Origin: Paraspadella gotoi
Lineage: Eukaryota; Chaetognatha
NCBI GenBank assembly: GCA_051294375.1
Contig: CM119270.1
Coordinates: 1,710,091-1,774,090 of the forward strand
DNA: 64,000 nt
Direction: 5' to 3'
This document shows, piece by piece, positions 46,443 through 56,838 of the stretch (within the stretch, counting starts at the first letter, position 1; each line of letters starts with the position of its first letter). The notes beneath the pieces were generated by a model. It ran no database searches, was not told the DNA's origin, and saw only the letters and a program-made list of their open reading frames with translations. Both the position numbers and the translations under genes were made by a program.

Positions 46443-48250
46443 TCTCTACTCTTCATTTTTCTCAGTCCCTCTTCTCCTCTTAGGTTCATCACACAGGCTC
46501 CTTTTGATGCTCATATCAAGACTCTTCTTCCTAAACTCTCTTTTCCTTCCGGTTTACCACTACATACACAACACCCAACCAAACTCATTAATACTTTTCA
46601 ACTCTACGTCCCCCTAAAACTCTCTCTCCCCTCCTCACCGAAAGGGAGAAAGTCGTTCGGTCCTGATAATCGAGTCATTCGATACGATATCGGACGCTAA
46701 AGCCAAAGCCGTGACCTGACTGTCCAAGGATCGGGGGAGAGGCGACTCAGATTCTCCTGTGCATACTGCATAACACCTAGCGTTCACGCTTCCAGAGCAA
46801 CGACCAAGGACGACACGCGTCGGCGAAAATTCCGAGGTCCAGCCAAGCAATAATCAAAGTTTATCGAGAGAAAGCGCACAAGTTGACCTTATTGTGTGCC
46901 GAGAGAGTGGTCCCCCATTCTTCTTAATTTTCTTAATTATAATGGTTGTTAAGCTTTAAATGCATTAGTTAAAGATTAGGGAGTACGAATTAGTTCGAGG
47001 TTTCTTAGGGAGTGTAGAGAATTAAGGTTGAAGTAAAGGACGGAGAGGAATCTCTGCCTGTAAAAAAAAATGAAATTCAACATTTTTCTATAAGAGATTT
47101 CCGTTAAAAATCTGATACCCAAATGGGCAAACGAGATTGCCAGAAAATTCGGTAAAAAAAACAGTTGTAAAAGAGCAGCACGATTCCTAGCAAATAGCAG
47201 TTAGTTTAATTCTTAAAGACTTAGCCAATGAAGTTCGGTCGTTATGGCATTTGATTAAAAGGATTTAATATCTAACAAGCCAGGGAGAATGCACTAGTTC
47301 CATCCGGAGTAATTTTCAAACCTTGTTTTTACTATAGAAATGAGAAGGGGAAATTTGCTTTTTTCAAAAATTGTAAACGGGCTAGGGTATTCGTTAACAT
47401 TATAAGATTATTAGGTGGTTAATAAATTACGAATTTGAGATATTTATAAAAAGCGCTCGTTGTCTCAAGAGCTTGGCCAAGGTATTTTTCTTTTTTCTAA
47501 TTATTGAACGCAAACGTATTCGTATTGCAAAGTAGAAGAGCCAGAACATGTGAGTGAAAGTCCATTGGTCTGGTTTGACAACATGAAATTTTTATTAATA
47601 AAATTAAAAGTAAGGTTGATGGGAAGAAAAAAACCTGATTTTTCCTATATCTTTCTTGAAGGGAAACAAAGATTAGCAGGAGATGGTGCAGATAGTTACC
47701 AGAAAATGAAGCCATGAAAGTCAANNNNNNNNNNNNNNNNNNNNNNNNNAAAAACAGTTTGTGGTATTAAAACCAGTTTTACGTTTTGTTTTCAGACATA
47801 ATAAATTCAGATAATCAAAATAGATATATTGGGGATTTTCATGTTTTCTGTCTCCACTCAAACTTCGTTTCTATTTTTTTTTCTCTGAAGATCAAATTTA
47901 ATCTGATGATAAATTTCGTCCTTTTTTGATGCCAACTCGAAAAATTAGGATAATCATTGATTCGATATGAGCTAAAGCCAAGCTCGGTCAAGCCTAGCGT
48001 CGTCAAGCAACGCCAAGACAACGGTCGGCGAAATTCGAGTCCAAGCCAAGCAATAATCAAATTTAAGAGAAAGCCCAAGTTGACCTTATTTGCCGAGAGT
48101 GCCCCATTTCTTCTTTAATTCTTAATTAAGGTTTAAGGTTTAAAGATTAGGTTAAAGATTAGGGATTAGGGTTCAGGGTTAGAGATTAAGGTTAAGGATT
48201 ATATTTTAACTTTGGTAATAGATTAATAATAAATATTAGGATTAAAGTTA
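45808..48250. repeat. Noisy local duplication
   Basis: 45808 onwards (AAAACAGTTTGTGG) resembles 47752 onwards, and 46660-46990 resembles 47935-48170: TCGGCGAAA, CCAAGCAATAATCAAA, AGTTGACCTTATT, AGAGATTAGGG-type end. The first copy has many extra bases and extra CT-rich sequence (46000-46650). A 25-N gap lies at 47725-47749. No gene. Confidence 0.75.
48125..48250. repeat. Degenerate GGTTA/TTAGGG-like repeats
   Basis: Runs such as AAGGTTTAAGGTTTAAAG, GATTAGGGATTAGGGTTCAG and GGTTAAGGATT. They resemble, but do not form, a clean TTAGG or TTAGGG telomere array. Confidence 0.6.
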
Positions 48251-48514
48251 AGGTTATGGGTTTAAGAACTAAAATGGGGGGCATTTGAAAAAGAGAGCCG
48301 CAATTTGAATCAAATAGAAAAAGTCAAGAAAAGTCNNNNNNNNNNNNNNNNNNNNNNNNNNNNNNNNNNNNNNNNNNNNNNNNNNNNNNNNNNNNNNNNN
48401 NNNNNNNNNNNNNNNNNNNNNNNNNNNNNNNNNNNNNNNNNNNNNNNNNNNNNNNNNNNNNNNNNNNNNNNNNNNNNNNNNNNNNNNNNNNNNNNNNNNN
48501 NNNNNNNNNNNNNN

Positions 48515-49590
48515 TGTGTGTGTGTTTGAGAGTGTGCGAGAGAAATTGAAAGTACTAAATCAATAACAATAATTTTAGTCCCTCCACCCCGGGTCAGTCA
48601 ATTTTTACGCACCCCAACCGAAACACCGCCGAATAAATATATGTTTTCCCTTTCACGTCTTACGTTGTTTCGTGAAAACAAAAAAGCAAAACAATGAAAC
48701 GAAAGGCCAACGACCAAGATCACCTTCCTACAAAAAAAAAGATTTGAGCGCCGTCTATCGGGAGATCAAAGATTTAAGAAAACAAGATCGGTTCATCCAA
48801 TGTGTTGCGCCGCAGCGACTTTATTTTCACGTGTATTTTTCGTGACATGACATGACGTGACAAAACAAGACGCGACATGACATGACTACAATAACTTTCT
48901 TCGCCTATGTATTTATGACACGCACTGCATCGGAATTCTTAGGATTTTCGAAAGGCAGCGCTAGCAGTCCCTGAAATTTTTTTTTTTTTCTGTCTTAACA
49001 AATGAGAAACTAACTATAGGCGAATTATGAGCATTTTTTACAGACCGACGGACAGACCGACCGACGGACAGACCGACCGACGGACAGACCGACAGACCGA
49101 CCGAAAAGTCACTTATAGAGTTGCTCCGCGAGTACTCGCGGCGCAACTAAAAAACTAACATCGCATCGCGAATTTTAAATTTTATTTCAATTTTATTTTT
49201 TTTTACTATTTTTAATTTTTAAAGGTTATATTTTCTTTCTTCCATTTCTTAAGTTATTATTATTTTTTTCTTTTTTTTTTACTTTAACTTGTGTAAATCT
49301 AGAAGTCCATTTTTTGATCCGAGTTGAAATTTTGCCATTTTTACTTTAATTTTTTTTTAAAGAATTTTTTTAAGCCGATTTCTTTTGTATGAATTAATTT
49401 TTATTTTATTTTATTTTTATTTTTTAAGTTTTTTCTCTTCATTTTACATTTTTCAACTTTTTTTCTTTTCTTTTCTTTTTTTTTTGCTCCGTGGCTCTGA
49501 CGTCATTGCGAACGTGATTTATAAGCCACTAGAATATGGAGAGGGAGAGAAAGATGGAGAGAGAGAAAAAGAAAAATTCTGAGGGAAGGA
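48515..49590. other. Non-coding stretch
   Basis: TG repeat at the gap edge (48515-48526), a GACATGAC stretch (48844-48890), a GACCGACGGACA array and hairpin (49040-49148), then T-rich sequence. No gene. Confidence 0.6.
49040..49158 (+). mobile_element. GACGGACAGACC array followed by a hairpin
   Basis: Units of CCGACGGACAGA are followed by an almost perfect hairpin AGTTGCTCCGCGAG/CTCGCGGCGCAACT (49119-49148) and then CTAAAAA. A second copy of the same arrangement is at 62290-62390. Candidate end of a mobile element; the type is not established. Confidence 0.5.
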
Positions 49591-49592
49591 GG

Positions 49593-49691
<99 letters not shown>

Positions 49692-49900
49692 CGATGATTG
49701 TTATTATGATTATTGTGAACGTGTATCTAAACCCACCCCTTTCAATGATGATGATAATGAAGACACTGATGACGATAATGAAAATGCTGATGACGATGAG
49801 GAAGGATGATGATGATGATAATTACTGGTTGATGATGATGATGCATGATGATCTTGAATGCATGATTATGACGATAATGAAGATGATGAAGCTTTCGTCT
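49591..49900. repeat. Long GA array and GATGAT triplets
   Basis: An almost uninterrupted GA array of about 95 bases (49593-49688), then GAT/GAC-type triplets to about 49895. Confidence 0.95.
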
Positions 49901-50401
49901 AAATTGCTCATCGTCACATAAAAGGATAAAAACAAAATAACTTAGCTGACGTCATAGAACCGAGACTAAGCCGACAAGAACGTTCGAAAAACAAATATAT
50001 GAAAAATATTAATAATATAACGACAAAAATGACAAAAACCACCATAAAAAATAACTACATAAATTAATAAACAAGTTTGAGCAAATAATTAATAGCGGTA
50101 ATTAAATAATTAATTAATTAATTAATTGATTAATTAATGGACCAACAAAGTTAATCAAAGAGCCGGAATCTGCTATAAGCAGATCCCGCTAAAAATAACA
50201 AGACGGACAAAACCAACAAAAAAACAACAACAACAAGGACGACGACAACAACAACAACAACTACCGATCTTCTTCTTCCAATCAATTTAAGGATTTCGTT
50301 TTATTCTCAGATATTTTGTTTTTTCTTTTTTCTTTTTCTTTTTTTTTTCTTTCTTTTTTTGTTTTCTTCCGTAAATATCGTTTGTCTTTCGACTAATCTT
50401 A

Positions 50402-50439
<38 letters not shown>

Positions 50440-50570
50440 TCTCTCTCTCTTCCTTTTTACCGCGACGAGGACAAAAAACAATAACAATAATTAAATAAAA
50501 AATAAACAAACAAACAAACAAAAGACCTAATTGACAAATTTTAACTAAAAGACGAACCAAACGTGGATTA
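49901..50570. other. Non-coding stretch
   Basis: AT-rich sequence with ATTA repeats (50098-50138), CAA/CGA triplets (50215-50265), a CT array (50400-50452) and ACAA repeats (50495-50522). No gene. Confidence 0.6.
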
Positions 50571-50700
50571 GCAGCGGTGAGCAGCGGTGAGCAGCGATGA
50601 GCAGCGGTGAGCAGCGGTGAGCAGCGGTGAGCAGCGGTGAGCAGCGTTGAGCAGCGGTGAGCAGCGGTGAGCAGCGGTGAGCAGCGGTTAGTAGCGTTGA
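50571..50700. repeat. 10-bp GCAGCGGTGA minisatellite
   Basis: Thirteen exact-length units; variants are GCAGCGATGA, GCAGCGTTGA, GCAGCGGTTA and GTAGCGTTGA. No indels, unlike most arrays here. Confidence 0.97.
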
Positions 50701-50754
50701 GCTACACGCCTTCAATTTTTGCTCGCAAAACGTAATCGATTTTTTACGTGCGCC

Positions 50755-51520
50755 ATCGTCGTCGTCGTCGTCGTCGTCGTTGTCATGGACGTCATCGTAG
50801 TCGTCATTATCTTCGTCGTTTTAGTCGTCATCATATTCGTCATTGTCAGACATATCTTCATCAACATTATCGTCAAATGTTGTCATCATCATCGCCGAAA
50901 TCATTATTGTGGATGAGACGTTAGGTTTGCTGCTATCTGCAACTTCTTTAACACCCTTGAGCAGCCATGGAACGGGTCCTGGGCTTGTTACCGGGCTTGA
51001 GGGATATCCAGGCCCCCTAGATGGACTATGGCTGTCCTCATGCACCCGCAGGGTGGGTACAATTGGGGATCAATCCCGGTCATGAGCCACTGTGTCACAA
51101 CTGAAGATGACATGCCTAGAGGTGGGGTGACACACTATATTATCATCATAGTCATTCATATTGTCATTGTCATCATTGACATTGTTATCATCCTCAGTGG
51201 TCATCATAGTCATTGTCGCCATCATCATCGTCATTATAATCATTGTCCTTGTTATCGTCATCTTGACGTTATTGTCGTCATCATCGTCTTCGTCGTCATC
51301 GTGGTCGTCGTCGTAATCGTCGTCACCGTCGTCATTATAGTCATCGTCCTCGTCGTCGTCACCATCGTCATCGTTATCGTCGTCGTTGTTATCGTCGTCG
51401 TCGTGGTCGTCGTCCTCGTCGTCGTCATTTAAGTTACCGTCGTTGTTATCGTCGTCGTCATTTACGTCACCGTCGTCGTCGTTATCGTCGTCGTCGTGGT
51501 CGTCGAATTTCGAACGACTT
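50755..51520. repeat. CGT/CAT triplet arrays
   Basis: CGT/CAT triplets at 50755-50900 and 51130-51510, interrupted by a SINE family 1 copy. Val/Ile-rich frames (51028-51432) are translations of the array. Confidence 0.95.
50936..51125 (-). mobile_element. SINE family 1, diverged copy
   Basis: On + it reads CAGCCATGGAACGGGTCCTG near its left end, then GGTACAATTGGGGATCAATC, CGGTCATGAGCCACTG and a GTGACACAC flank. This is the inverse of the family 1 body and B-box (GGGATTGATCCCC on minus). The A-box side is weaker than in the other copies. It is flanked on both sides by CAT/CGT triplet arrays. Confidence 0.7.
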
Positions 51521-51807
51521 TCCTAAATACTCGTCGTCCTCTTATCTCACGAGAAAACCGATTTAATCGATCCGAGGAAAAGTCGTTATTTTGATGACGG
51601 GATTTTTTTTGACGAGGAATCGAGAAAAGCGAAAGAAAAACCCAAAACAGTGAAAAAAATAGTAAGAAGCAAGAGAGAGAGAGAAAAAAATGTCGCCAAT
51701 AAAAAAGCGAAGAAAAAAAAAAGCAAGAAGAAATATAAAAAGCAAAAACCGGACAAGAAGGCGGAAATAGAAAGAAAATAATCGTGATAAATAAAAGAAG
51801 AAGAGAT
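51521..51807. other. A-rich non-coding stretch
   Basis: Mostly AAAGAAA-type sequence before the inverted-repeat arm. Nothing recognised. Confidence 0.5.
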
Positions 51808-52005
51808 GATTATTCCACAAAAGCAAACCTCCCTAAAATACTCCTGAAAAAGAAGAAAAAAAAATAAAGATATGTACTTTTTATTTTATTTTCTTTCACT
51901 TTCATTTGCAGTAAAATAGTTGCCGCCGGATTAATTTAATAGCTTTTCTTCTGACCAAGAAACGTATTTTACGATTGCCAATGTGTTTTCTTTTCTTTTA
52001 TTTTC
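51808..52005. repeat. Left arm of a large inverted repeat with Shal intron 1
   Basis: This stretch is the reverse complement of about 56640-56838 with few differences. Shared landmarks include GATTGCCAATGTG, the TAAAATAGTTG region, CTTTTTATTTTATTTTC and ATTATTCCACAAAA. Both arms are flanked on the inner side by GA/CT repeats and copies of the Shal exon 1 end. Matching stops near 51806 and 56840. The arms are about 4.6 kb apart. This could be a genuine inverted duplication or a chimeric read used in gap filling. Confidence 0.85.
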
Positions 52006-52084
52006 TCTCTCTCTCTCTCTCTCTACTCCTCTGGCTTCTCGTCTCCTCTCTTCCTCTATCCCCCTCTCTCTCTCCTCTCTCACA

Positions 52085-52150
52085 CCCAAGAGGCGTGTCC
52101 GGATACATTTTCTCCCAGCGTTTTCGCCAAGTCTCGAACCTTCTCCTCAG
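52085..52150 (-). pseudogene. Extra antisense copy of the Shal exon 1 end
   Basis: On the minus strand this stretch reads GGTTCGAGACTTGGCGAAA and continues to CTCTTGGGTGTGAG, the end of exon 1 and its donor, with several one-base differences. It sits between CT arrays. On its far side in + coordinates (51808-52005) lies sequence that is the inverse of 56640-56838 in intron 1. It starts after CTGCTGAGGAG, like the internal array copies at 55.7-56.0 kb, so it appears to be the last unit of the same array. Confidence 0.75.
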
Positions 52151-52939
52151 CAGCTCTCTCTCTCGCCTCGCTCTCTCTCTCTTTCTCTCCCTCTCTCTCT
52201 CTCTCCTCTCTTCTCTCTTCTTCTCTCTCTTCTTTTCGTCTTCTCTCGTCCTTGCTGCTTATCTTTCCTCGAGATGAGCTCAATCGGTCGAAATTAGGAA
52301 TCAAAAATCCTTGAATTTTAACGAATCTTTGATAGATATTTTATAACGAATCTCTGACGGATTTAACACGTCGAACTTCTTCCATCTACGCANNNNNNNN
52401 NNNNNNNNNNNNNNNNNAAAAAAAAAAAATAATAACAGAAATAATAATTTTCGATTATCAGTTTTTATTAAAATAAATTTCACTTTTAATTCATATTGAA
52501 ATCGCTGTCTACTTACTTAAATGTAATATCTTGTTAAAATCTGTTTCAACGTTACTCAAAGGCGTCTCAAAAATATAAAAAAAACTATCCTTAAAATATG
52601 ATAATAAAAAGTGAATATGACCCTCAATCCCTAACTTATTCAAACGTAAAACGCGTGATAAACCTGCCCTCAAATAAAACCACAATTCATTTCATACATT
52701 TCTATATTAACCTATGTATTCTACTTAATTTTCCCTTTTGTTTTTCAGCACGCGCTAAATCAACAACAACAACAACAACAACATTGCGTGGACAAGAGGT
52801 TTTCTTCTTATTTCGTTCTCTCTCTCTCTCTCCCTAACGAACATTGCTTCAAATAATCGACGCTTTGAAATAAACGCTGGATTAAAGAATAAAAAAAAGA
52901 AAAGAAAAAAATCTTGGAAAAGAAGAAAAAATAAGATTG

Positions 52940-52971
<32 letters not shown>

Positions 52972-53455
52972 TCGTCGTCTTCGTCGTCGTCATCGACGTA
53001 TTTTTCGATCTCCGATCGCCACGTCCTCTCATTCCATCCCTAGCGCCCTCTATATTTCCCTTCCTCTCATCGATATTTTCGAGACTCCCCCTCTCTCTCT
53101 CTCCCTCTCCCTCTTTCTCGATCACGAGCCATGGCGACGACGTCGTCGTCGTCATCGTCGTCATCGACGTCTCCCGGGCGACGACGTCCGAGGTGACACT
53201 TTCGTCCAATGTCCGTCGACGCCTTAACGACGAAAAATGTTTGCTTAGCAACCGGGGGCGTCCATCGTCGTCATCGTCGTCGCCGTCGTCGTCGTTGATT
53301 CGAGAACGACGGGGGAAAAAAGATAGAGAGAGAGAGGTGGGAGAGAAAGCGAGAGGGCGAGAGGGAGACAGAGAGGGAGCGGTCGGAGAAACGCTAGAGA
53401 GAGGGAGTTGGCGGGAGGGAAAACGGGAGAGAGAGAGAGAAAGAATCGCGGAGAC

Positions 53456-53494
<39 letters not shown>

Positions 53495-54637
53495 ATGCGG
53501 GGAGGGAAGGGGGAGACCAAATTTAGAAGGACATTTCGGAAAATGAAAATTAATAAATACGAGAAATAATGTAAAAAAAAACAGGAGAAAACAATATTTT
53601 CAATCTTAAAAAATAGGAGAAAAAAATTGGAACTTCCTGCTTCTTTCGCCTCATCACAACGACGACGACAACAACAAAAACAACACCGAAAATCACAAAA
53701 ACCCCAAAGGAATATAAAATAAGAAGAATTAAGATTTAATTTAAAGGAACAACCAATGTTAAATCATCACTTATCAACCGTTACTTTTAATACATCCCCA
53801 TTAAATGGATGGGTTGCTCCTTTGTTCGATTTCACGTCGCTTCGGATTTTATTTTCGTCGCCTCCTCCCTTTTGTTTTCTCTCTCTCTCCTTTTCAACTC
53901 TTTCTCTCTCTCTGTTCTCGAACCGTTTTTGGCCAGAATTGACGATGCCTCATAACAGGTGAATTAATGAATGAATGAACGAACGAACGAACAAATGAAT
54001 GAGTAAATAAATGAATCAATGAATGAATGAATGAATGAATGAACGAACGAATAAATGAATGAATAAATGAATTAGAAAAATAATTAAAAATATTAATGAA
54101 TAATTTTAAAACAATTTTAATATAAGACAAAAATCGAAGAATAAATGGTTGAATTGAAGGGTAAAATAAGAAAATAGGCAAAAATAGGCATATTTGAATG
54201 ATTTAATGATTAAATGAATGAATAAATGAAAAAAACGAAAGAATAAATGAATTAATGAATGAAGATTTGGACTAATGAGTCACTTTTATATATTAATTCC
54301 CTTTCATTTTTTCTTCTTTTACAGAAAAAAACTGTGATCGATTCTTTAATCCAGATTTTGCCTTCGGCCAAAAAAAAAAAAAAAAAAAGAGTAAGACGGA
54401 CGCGGGACCGGAACGACAACAATCGGATATAAAACAACAACACAAAAAACAAAAACCATTTACGACACATGAAAACCGGTAAAAAATCAACTAAAATTCT
54501 CTTCCAACTGAAAGCGAACACAAAATATTTAGGTGAAACCCAAAAACAAAGGACGTCGAAGGCGAAGTCGAGGGAGAACAACAGCCCAAAACAGCTCTTC
54601 TCTCTCTCTCTCTCTCTTCTCTCTTCTTCTCTCTCTC
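52151..54637. other. Non-coding stretch upstream of Shal exon 1
   Basis: CT arrays, a 25-N gap (52393-52417), CAA triplets (52762-52782), CGT triplets (52945-53000, 53130-53172, 53263-53298), a GA-rich tract (53318-53500) and GAAT arrays (53964-54065, 54195-54265). It could contain Shal promoter or 5' UTR sequence, but no signal supports a precise call. Confidence 0.6.
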
Positions 54638-55542
54638 NNNNNNNNNNNNNNNNNNNNNNNNNNNNNNNNNNNNNNNNNNNNNNNNNNNNNNNNNNNNNNN
54701 NNNNNNNNNNNNNNNNNNNNNNNNNNNNNNNNNNNNNNNNNNNNNNNNNNNNNNNNNNNNNNNNNNNNNNNNNNNNNNNNNNNNNNNNNNNNNNNNNNNN
54801 NNNNNNNNNNNNNNNNNNNNNNNNNNNNNNNNNNNNNNNNNNNNNNNNNNNNNNNNNNNNNNNNNNNNNNNNNNNNNNNNNNNNNNNNNNNNNNNNNNNN
54901 NNNNNNNNNNNNNNNNNNNNNNNNNNNNNNNNNNNNNNNNNNNNNNNNNNNNNNNNNNNNNNNNNNNNNNNNNNNNNNNNNNNNNNNNNNNNNNNNNNNN
55001 NNNNNNNNNNNNNNNNNNNNNNNNNNNNNNNNNNNNNNNNNNNNNNNNNNNNNNNNNNNNNNNNNNNNNNNNNNNNNNNNNNNNNNNNNNNNNNNNNNNN
55101 NNNNNNNNNNNNNNNNNNNNNNNNNNNNNNNNNNNNNNNNNNNNNNNNNNNNNNNNNNNNNNNNNNNNNNNNNNNNNNNNNNNNNNNNNNNNNNNNNNNN
55201 NNNNNNNNNNNNNNNNNNNNNNNNNNNNNNNNNNNNNNNNNNNNNNNNNNNNNNNNNNNNNNNNNNNNNNNNNNNNNNNNNNNNNNNNNNNNNNNNNNNN
55301 NNNNNNNNNNNNNNNNNNNNNNNNNNNNNNNNNNNNNNNNNNNNNNNNNNNNNNNNNNNNNNNNNNNNNNNNNNNNNNNNNNNNNNNNNNNNNNNNNNNN
55401 NNNNNNNNNNNNNNNNNNNNNNNNNNNNNNNNNNNNNNNNNNNNNNNNNNNNNNNNNNNNNNNNNNNNNNNNNNNNNNNNNNNNNNNNNNNNNNNNNNNN
55501 NNNNNNNNNNNNNNNNNNNNNNNNNNNNNNNNNNNNNNNNNN
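54638..55542. other. 905-base gap of N
   Basis: Unsequenced. Its right edge falls inside Shal exon 1, so the start codon and N-terminal part on + are expected in it. Confidence 0.9.
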
Positions 55543-55543
55543 G

Positions 55544-55631
55544 AAGGATGAAAAACTCTCGATCAACGTCTCAGGGAGAAGGTTCGAGACTTGGCGAAAC
55601 ACGCTGGAGAAGTATCCGGACACGCTCTTGG
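55544..55631 (+). CDS. Shal: Shal/Kv4 potassium channel, exon 1 (3' part, correct orientation)
   Basis: This is the end of the first coding exon of a voltage-gated A-type potassium channel of the Shal (Kv4, KCND) family, acting as a tetramer in the plasma membrane of excitable cells. The frame starting at 55544 encodes the first strand and helix of the T1 tetramerisation domain: [13 protein letters not shown], then [13 protein letters not shown]. It has no frame break. The exon ends one base into the Gly codon at 55631, followed by the donor GTGAGA at 55632 (phase 1). That fits exon 2, which supplies GC plus a Ser codon. The 5' part is missing because a 905-base N gap ends at 55542. An inverted copy at 56112-56314 carries the start codon. 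Identity is very sure. The family assignment rests on remembered Drosophila Shal, not on a search. Confidence 0.95.
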
Positions 55632-55717
55632 GTGAGAGAGGGGGAGAGAGAGGGGGAGAGAGAGAGNNNNNNNNNNNNNNNNNNNNNNNNNTCCCCAATC
55701 TCTCTCTCCCCTCTCAC

Positions 55718-56040
55718 CCAAGAGCGTGTCGGATATTCTCCAGCGTGTTTCGCCAAGTCTCGAACCTTCTCCTCAGCCGCTCTCTCCCATTCCCTCTCTG
55801 TCTCTCTCTCTCTTTTCTCTCTCTCTCCCCCTCTCTGCTCCCCTCTCTACCGAAGAGCGATTCCGGATACTTCTCCAGCGTGTTTCGCCCAGTCTCGACC
55901 TTCTCCTGAGCCGCCTCTCCCATTCCCTTCTGTCTCTTCTCTCTCTCTCTCTCACCCTCTCTCTCCCCCTCTCTACCGCAAGCGTGTCCCGAATACTTCT
56001 TCAGCGTGTTCGCCAAGTCTCGAACCTTCTCCGCTGAGCC
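55718..56040 (-). repeat. Tandem array seeded from the Shal exon 1 donor region (about 130-bp unit)
   Basis: On the minus strand, downstream of the inverted exon 1, three further copies of the exon 1 end follow at 55977-56038, 55851-55912 and 55718-55776. Their spacing from the exon end is 135, 126 and 133 bases. Each has about 60 bases of exon (from GAGAAGGTTCGAGAC to the last codons) and about 65 bases of GA-rich intron, and starts after GGCTCAG, which looks like a splice acceptor. Each ends with a donor-like GTAGAG or GTGAG. One copy reads NTLEKYPESLFG, so the copies are degenerate. They lack the N-terminus and are better regarded as a minisatellite than as exons. Confidence 0.8.
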
Positions 56041-56111
56041 GCCTCTCCCAGTTCCCTCTCGTCTCTCGTCTCTCTCTCTTTCTCTCTCCCCTTCTCTCTC
56101 CCCTCTCTCAC

Positions 56112-56314
56112 CCAAGAGCGTGGTCCGGATACTTCTGCCAGCGTGTTCGCCAAGTCTCGAACCTTCTCCCTGAGACGTTGATCGAGAGTTTTTTCCACTT
56201 CTTGCCGTCCGGTATTGCGAGGCCGGCGGCGGCATGGGGCTCGTTGAGAGGGCGACCCACTCGCGTGGCGCGCCGCCGCGAGTCAAAGGGCAGCCAGGCC
56301 GCAACGGAGGCCAT
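56112..56314 (-). CDS. Shal: Shal/Kv4 exon 1, inverted copy with start codon (frame-damaged)
   Basis: On the minus strand an ATG at 56314 opens MASVAAWLPF, the conserved start of Shal/Kv4 proteins that in this family forms the hydrophobic N-terminus used for inactivation and KChIP binding. The reading then leaves the family pattern (DSRRR where ARAAA is usual), passes a variable Pro/Ala-rich linker, and re-enters the T1 start [14 protein letters not shown]. Near the end it drifts again (RTRWQKYPDHALG against [13 protein letters not shown] in the + copy). The differences fit single-base indels. The donor GTGAG lies at 56111-56107. Because exons 2-5 are all on +, this copy is either a misjoined inverted read or a real inverted duplication. 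The exon identity is certain; the orientation is doubtful. Confidence 0.85.
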
Positions 56315-56462
56315 GATTGGCCGAGGGGCGATGGGGAGGAGGAGGGAGGAGGAGGGGAAGAGGAGGAGAGGGAGGCAGAAGAAGAGAAGTCGTCGTCGTT
56401 GTTGTTGTTGTTCGGGTTTTGAATTTCTCTTTGGTTTTTTTTTAATTGGTTATTGAAGGAGT
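56315..56462 (-). promoter_or_regulatory. Probable 5' UTR or upstream flank of Shal exon 1 (inverted copy)
   Basis: Read on the minus strand, this is the sequence just before the ATG of the inverted exon 1. It contains CAA/CGA triplet repeats (56393-56411 on +) and pyrimidine-rich sequence (CCTCCTC type), and it ends CGGCCAATC|ATGG, with A at -3 in a reasonable Kozak context. I see no convincing TATA box. It is called only from its position relative to the start codon; the transcription start cannot be seen. Confidence 0.4.
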
Positions 56463-56512
56463 GATGAAGCGGAAAGGGCCAGGGGGGAGAGTAGTGCAGA
56501 GAGAGAGAGTGG

Positions 56513-56552
<40 letters not shown>

Positions 56553-56605
56553 AGAGAGAGGAGAGAGAGAGACGAGAAGAGAGAGAATGAGTTAAACTTG
56601 GAAGA

Positions 56606-56639
<34 letters not shown>

Positions 56640-56838
56640 TAAAAGAAAAGAAACACATTGGCAATCGTAAAATAACGTTCTTGGTCAGAGAAAAGCTATT
56701 AAATTAATCCCGCGCAACTATTTTACTGCAAATTGAAAAGTAAAGAAAATAAAATAAAAAGTACATATCTTATTTTTTTTTCTTTTTTCAGGAGGTATTT
56801 TAGGTGAGGTTTTCTGTTTTGTGGAATAATCGACTAAA
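56640..56838. repeat. Right arm of the large inverted repeat (intron 1)
   Basis: Reverse complement of 51808-52005. It follows a GA array and contains CACATTGGCAATCGTAAAAT, then the CGCGCAACTATTTTACTGC region and GTTTTGTGGAATAATCGAC at its end. It lies in the orientation expected for intron 1 of the + gene, so this arm is probably the genuine position. Confidence 0.85.

Noticed and set aside
51028-51432. Val/Ile-rich frame that looks like a membrane protein
   Set aside because: Translation of CGT/CAT triplets; the start overlaps a SINE.
55548-56456. Long + frame over the Shal exon 1 region
   Set aside because: It runs through intron, gap and antisense exon copies; the true exon frame is the one that starts at 55544.
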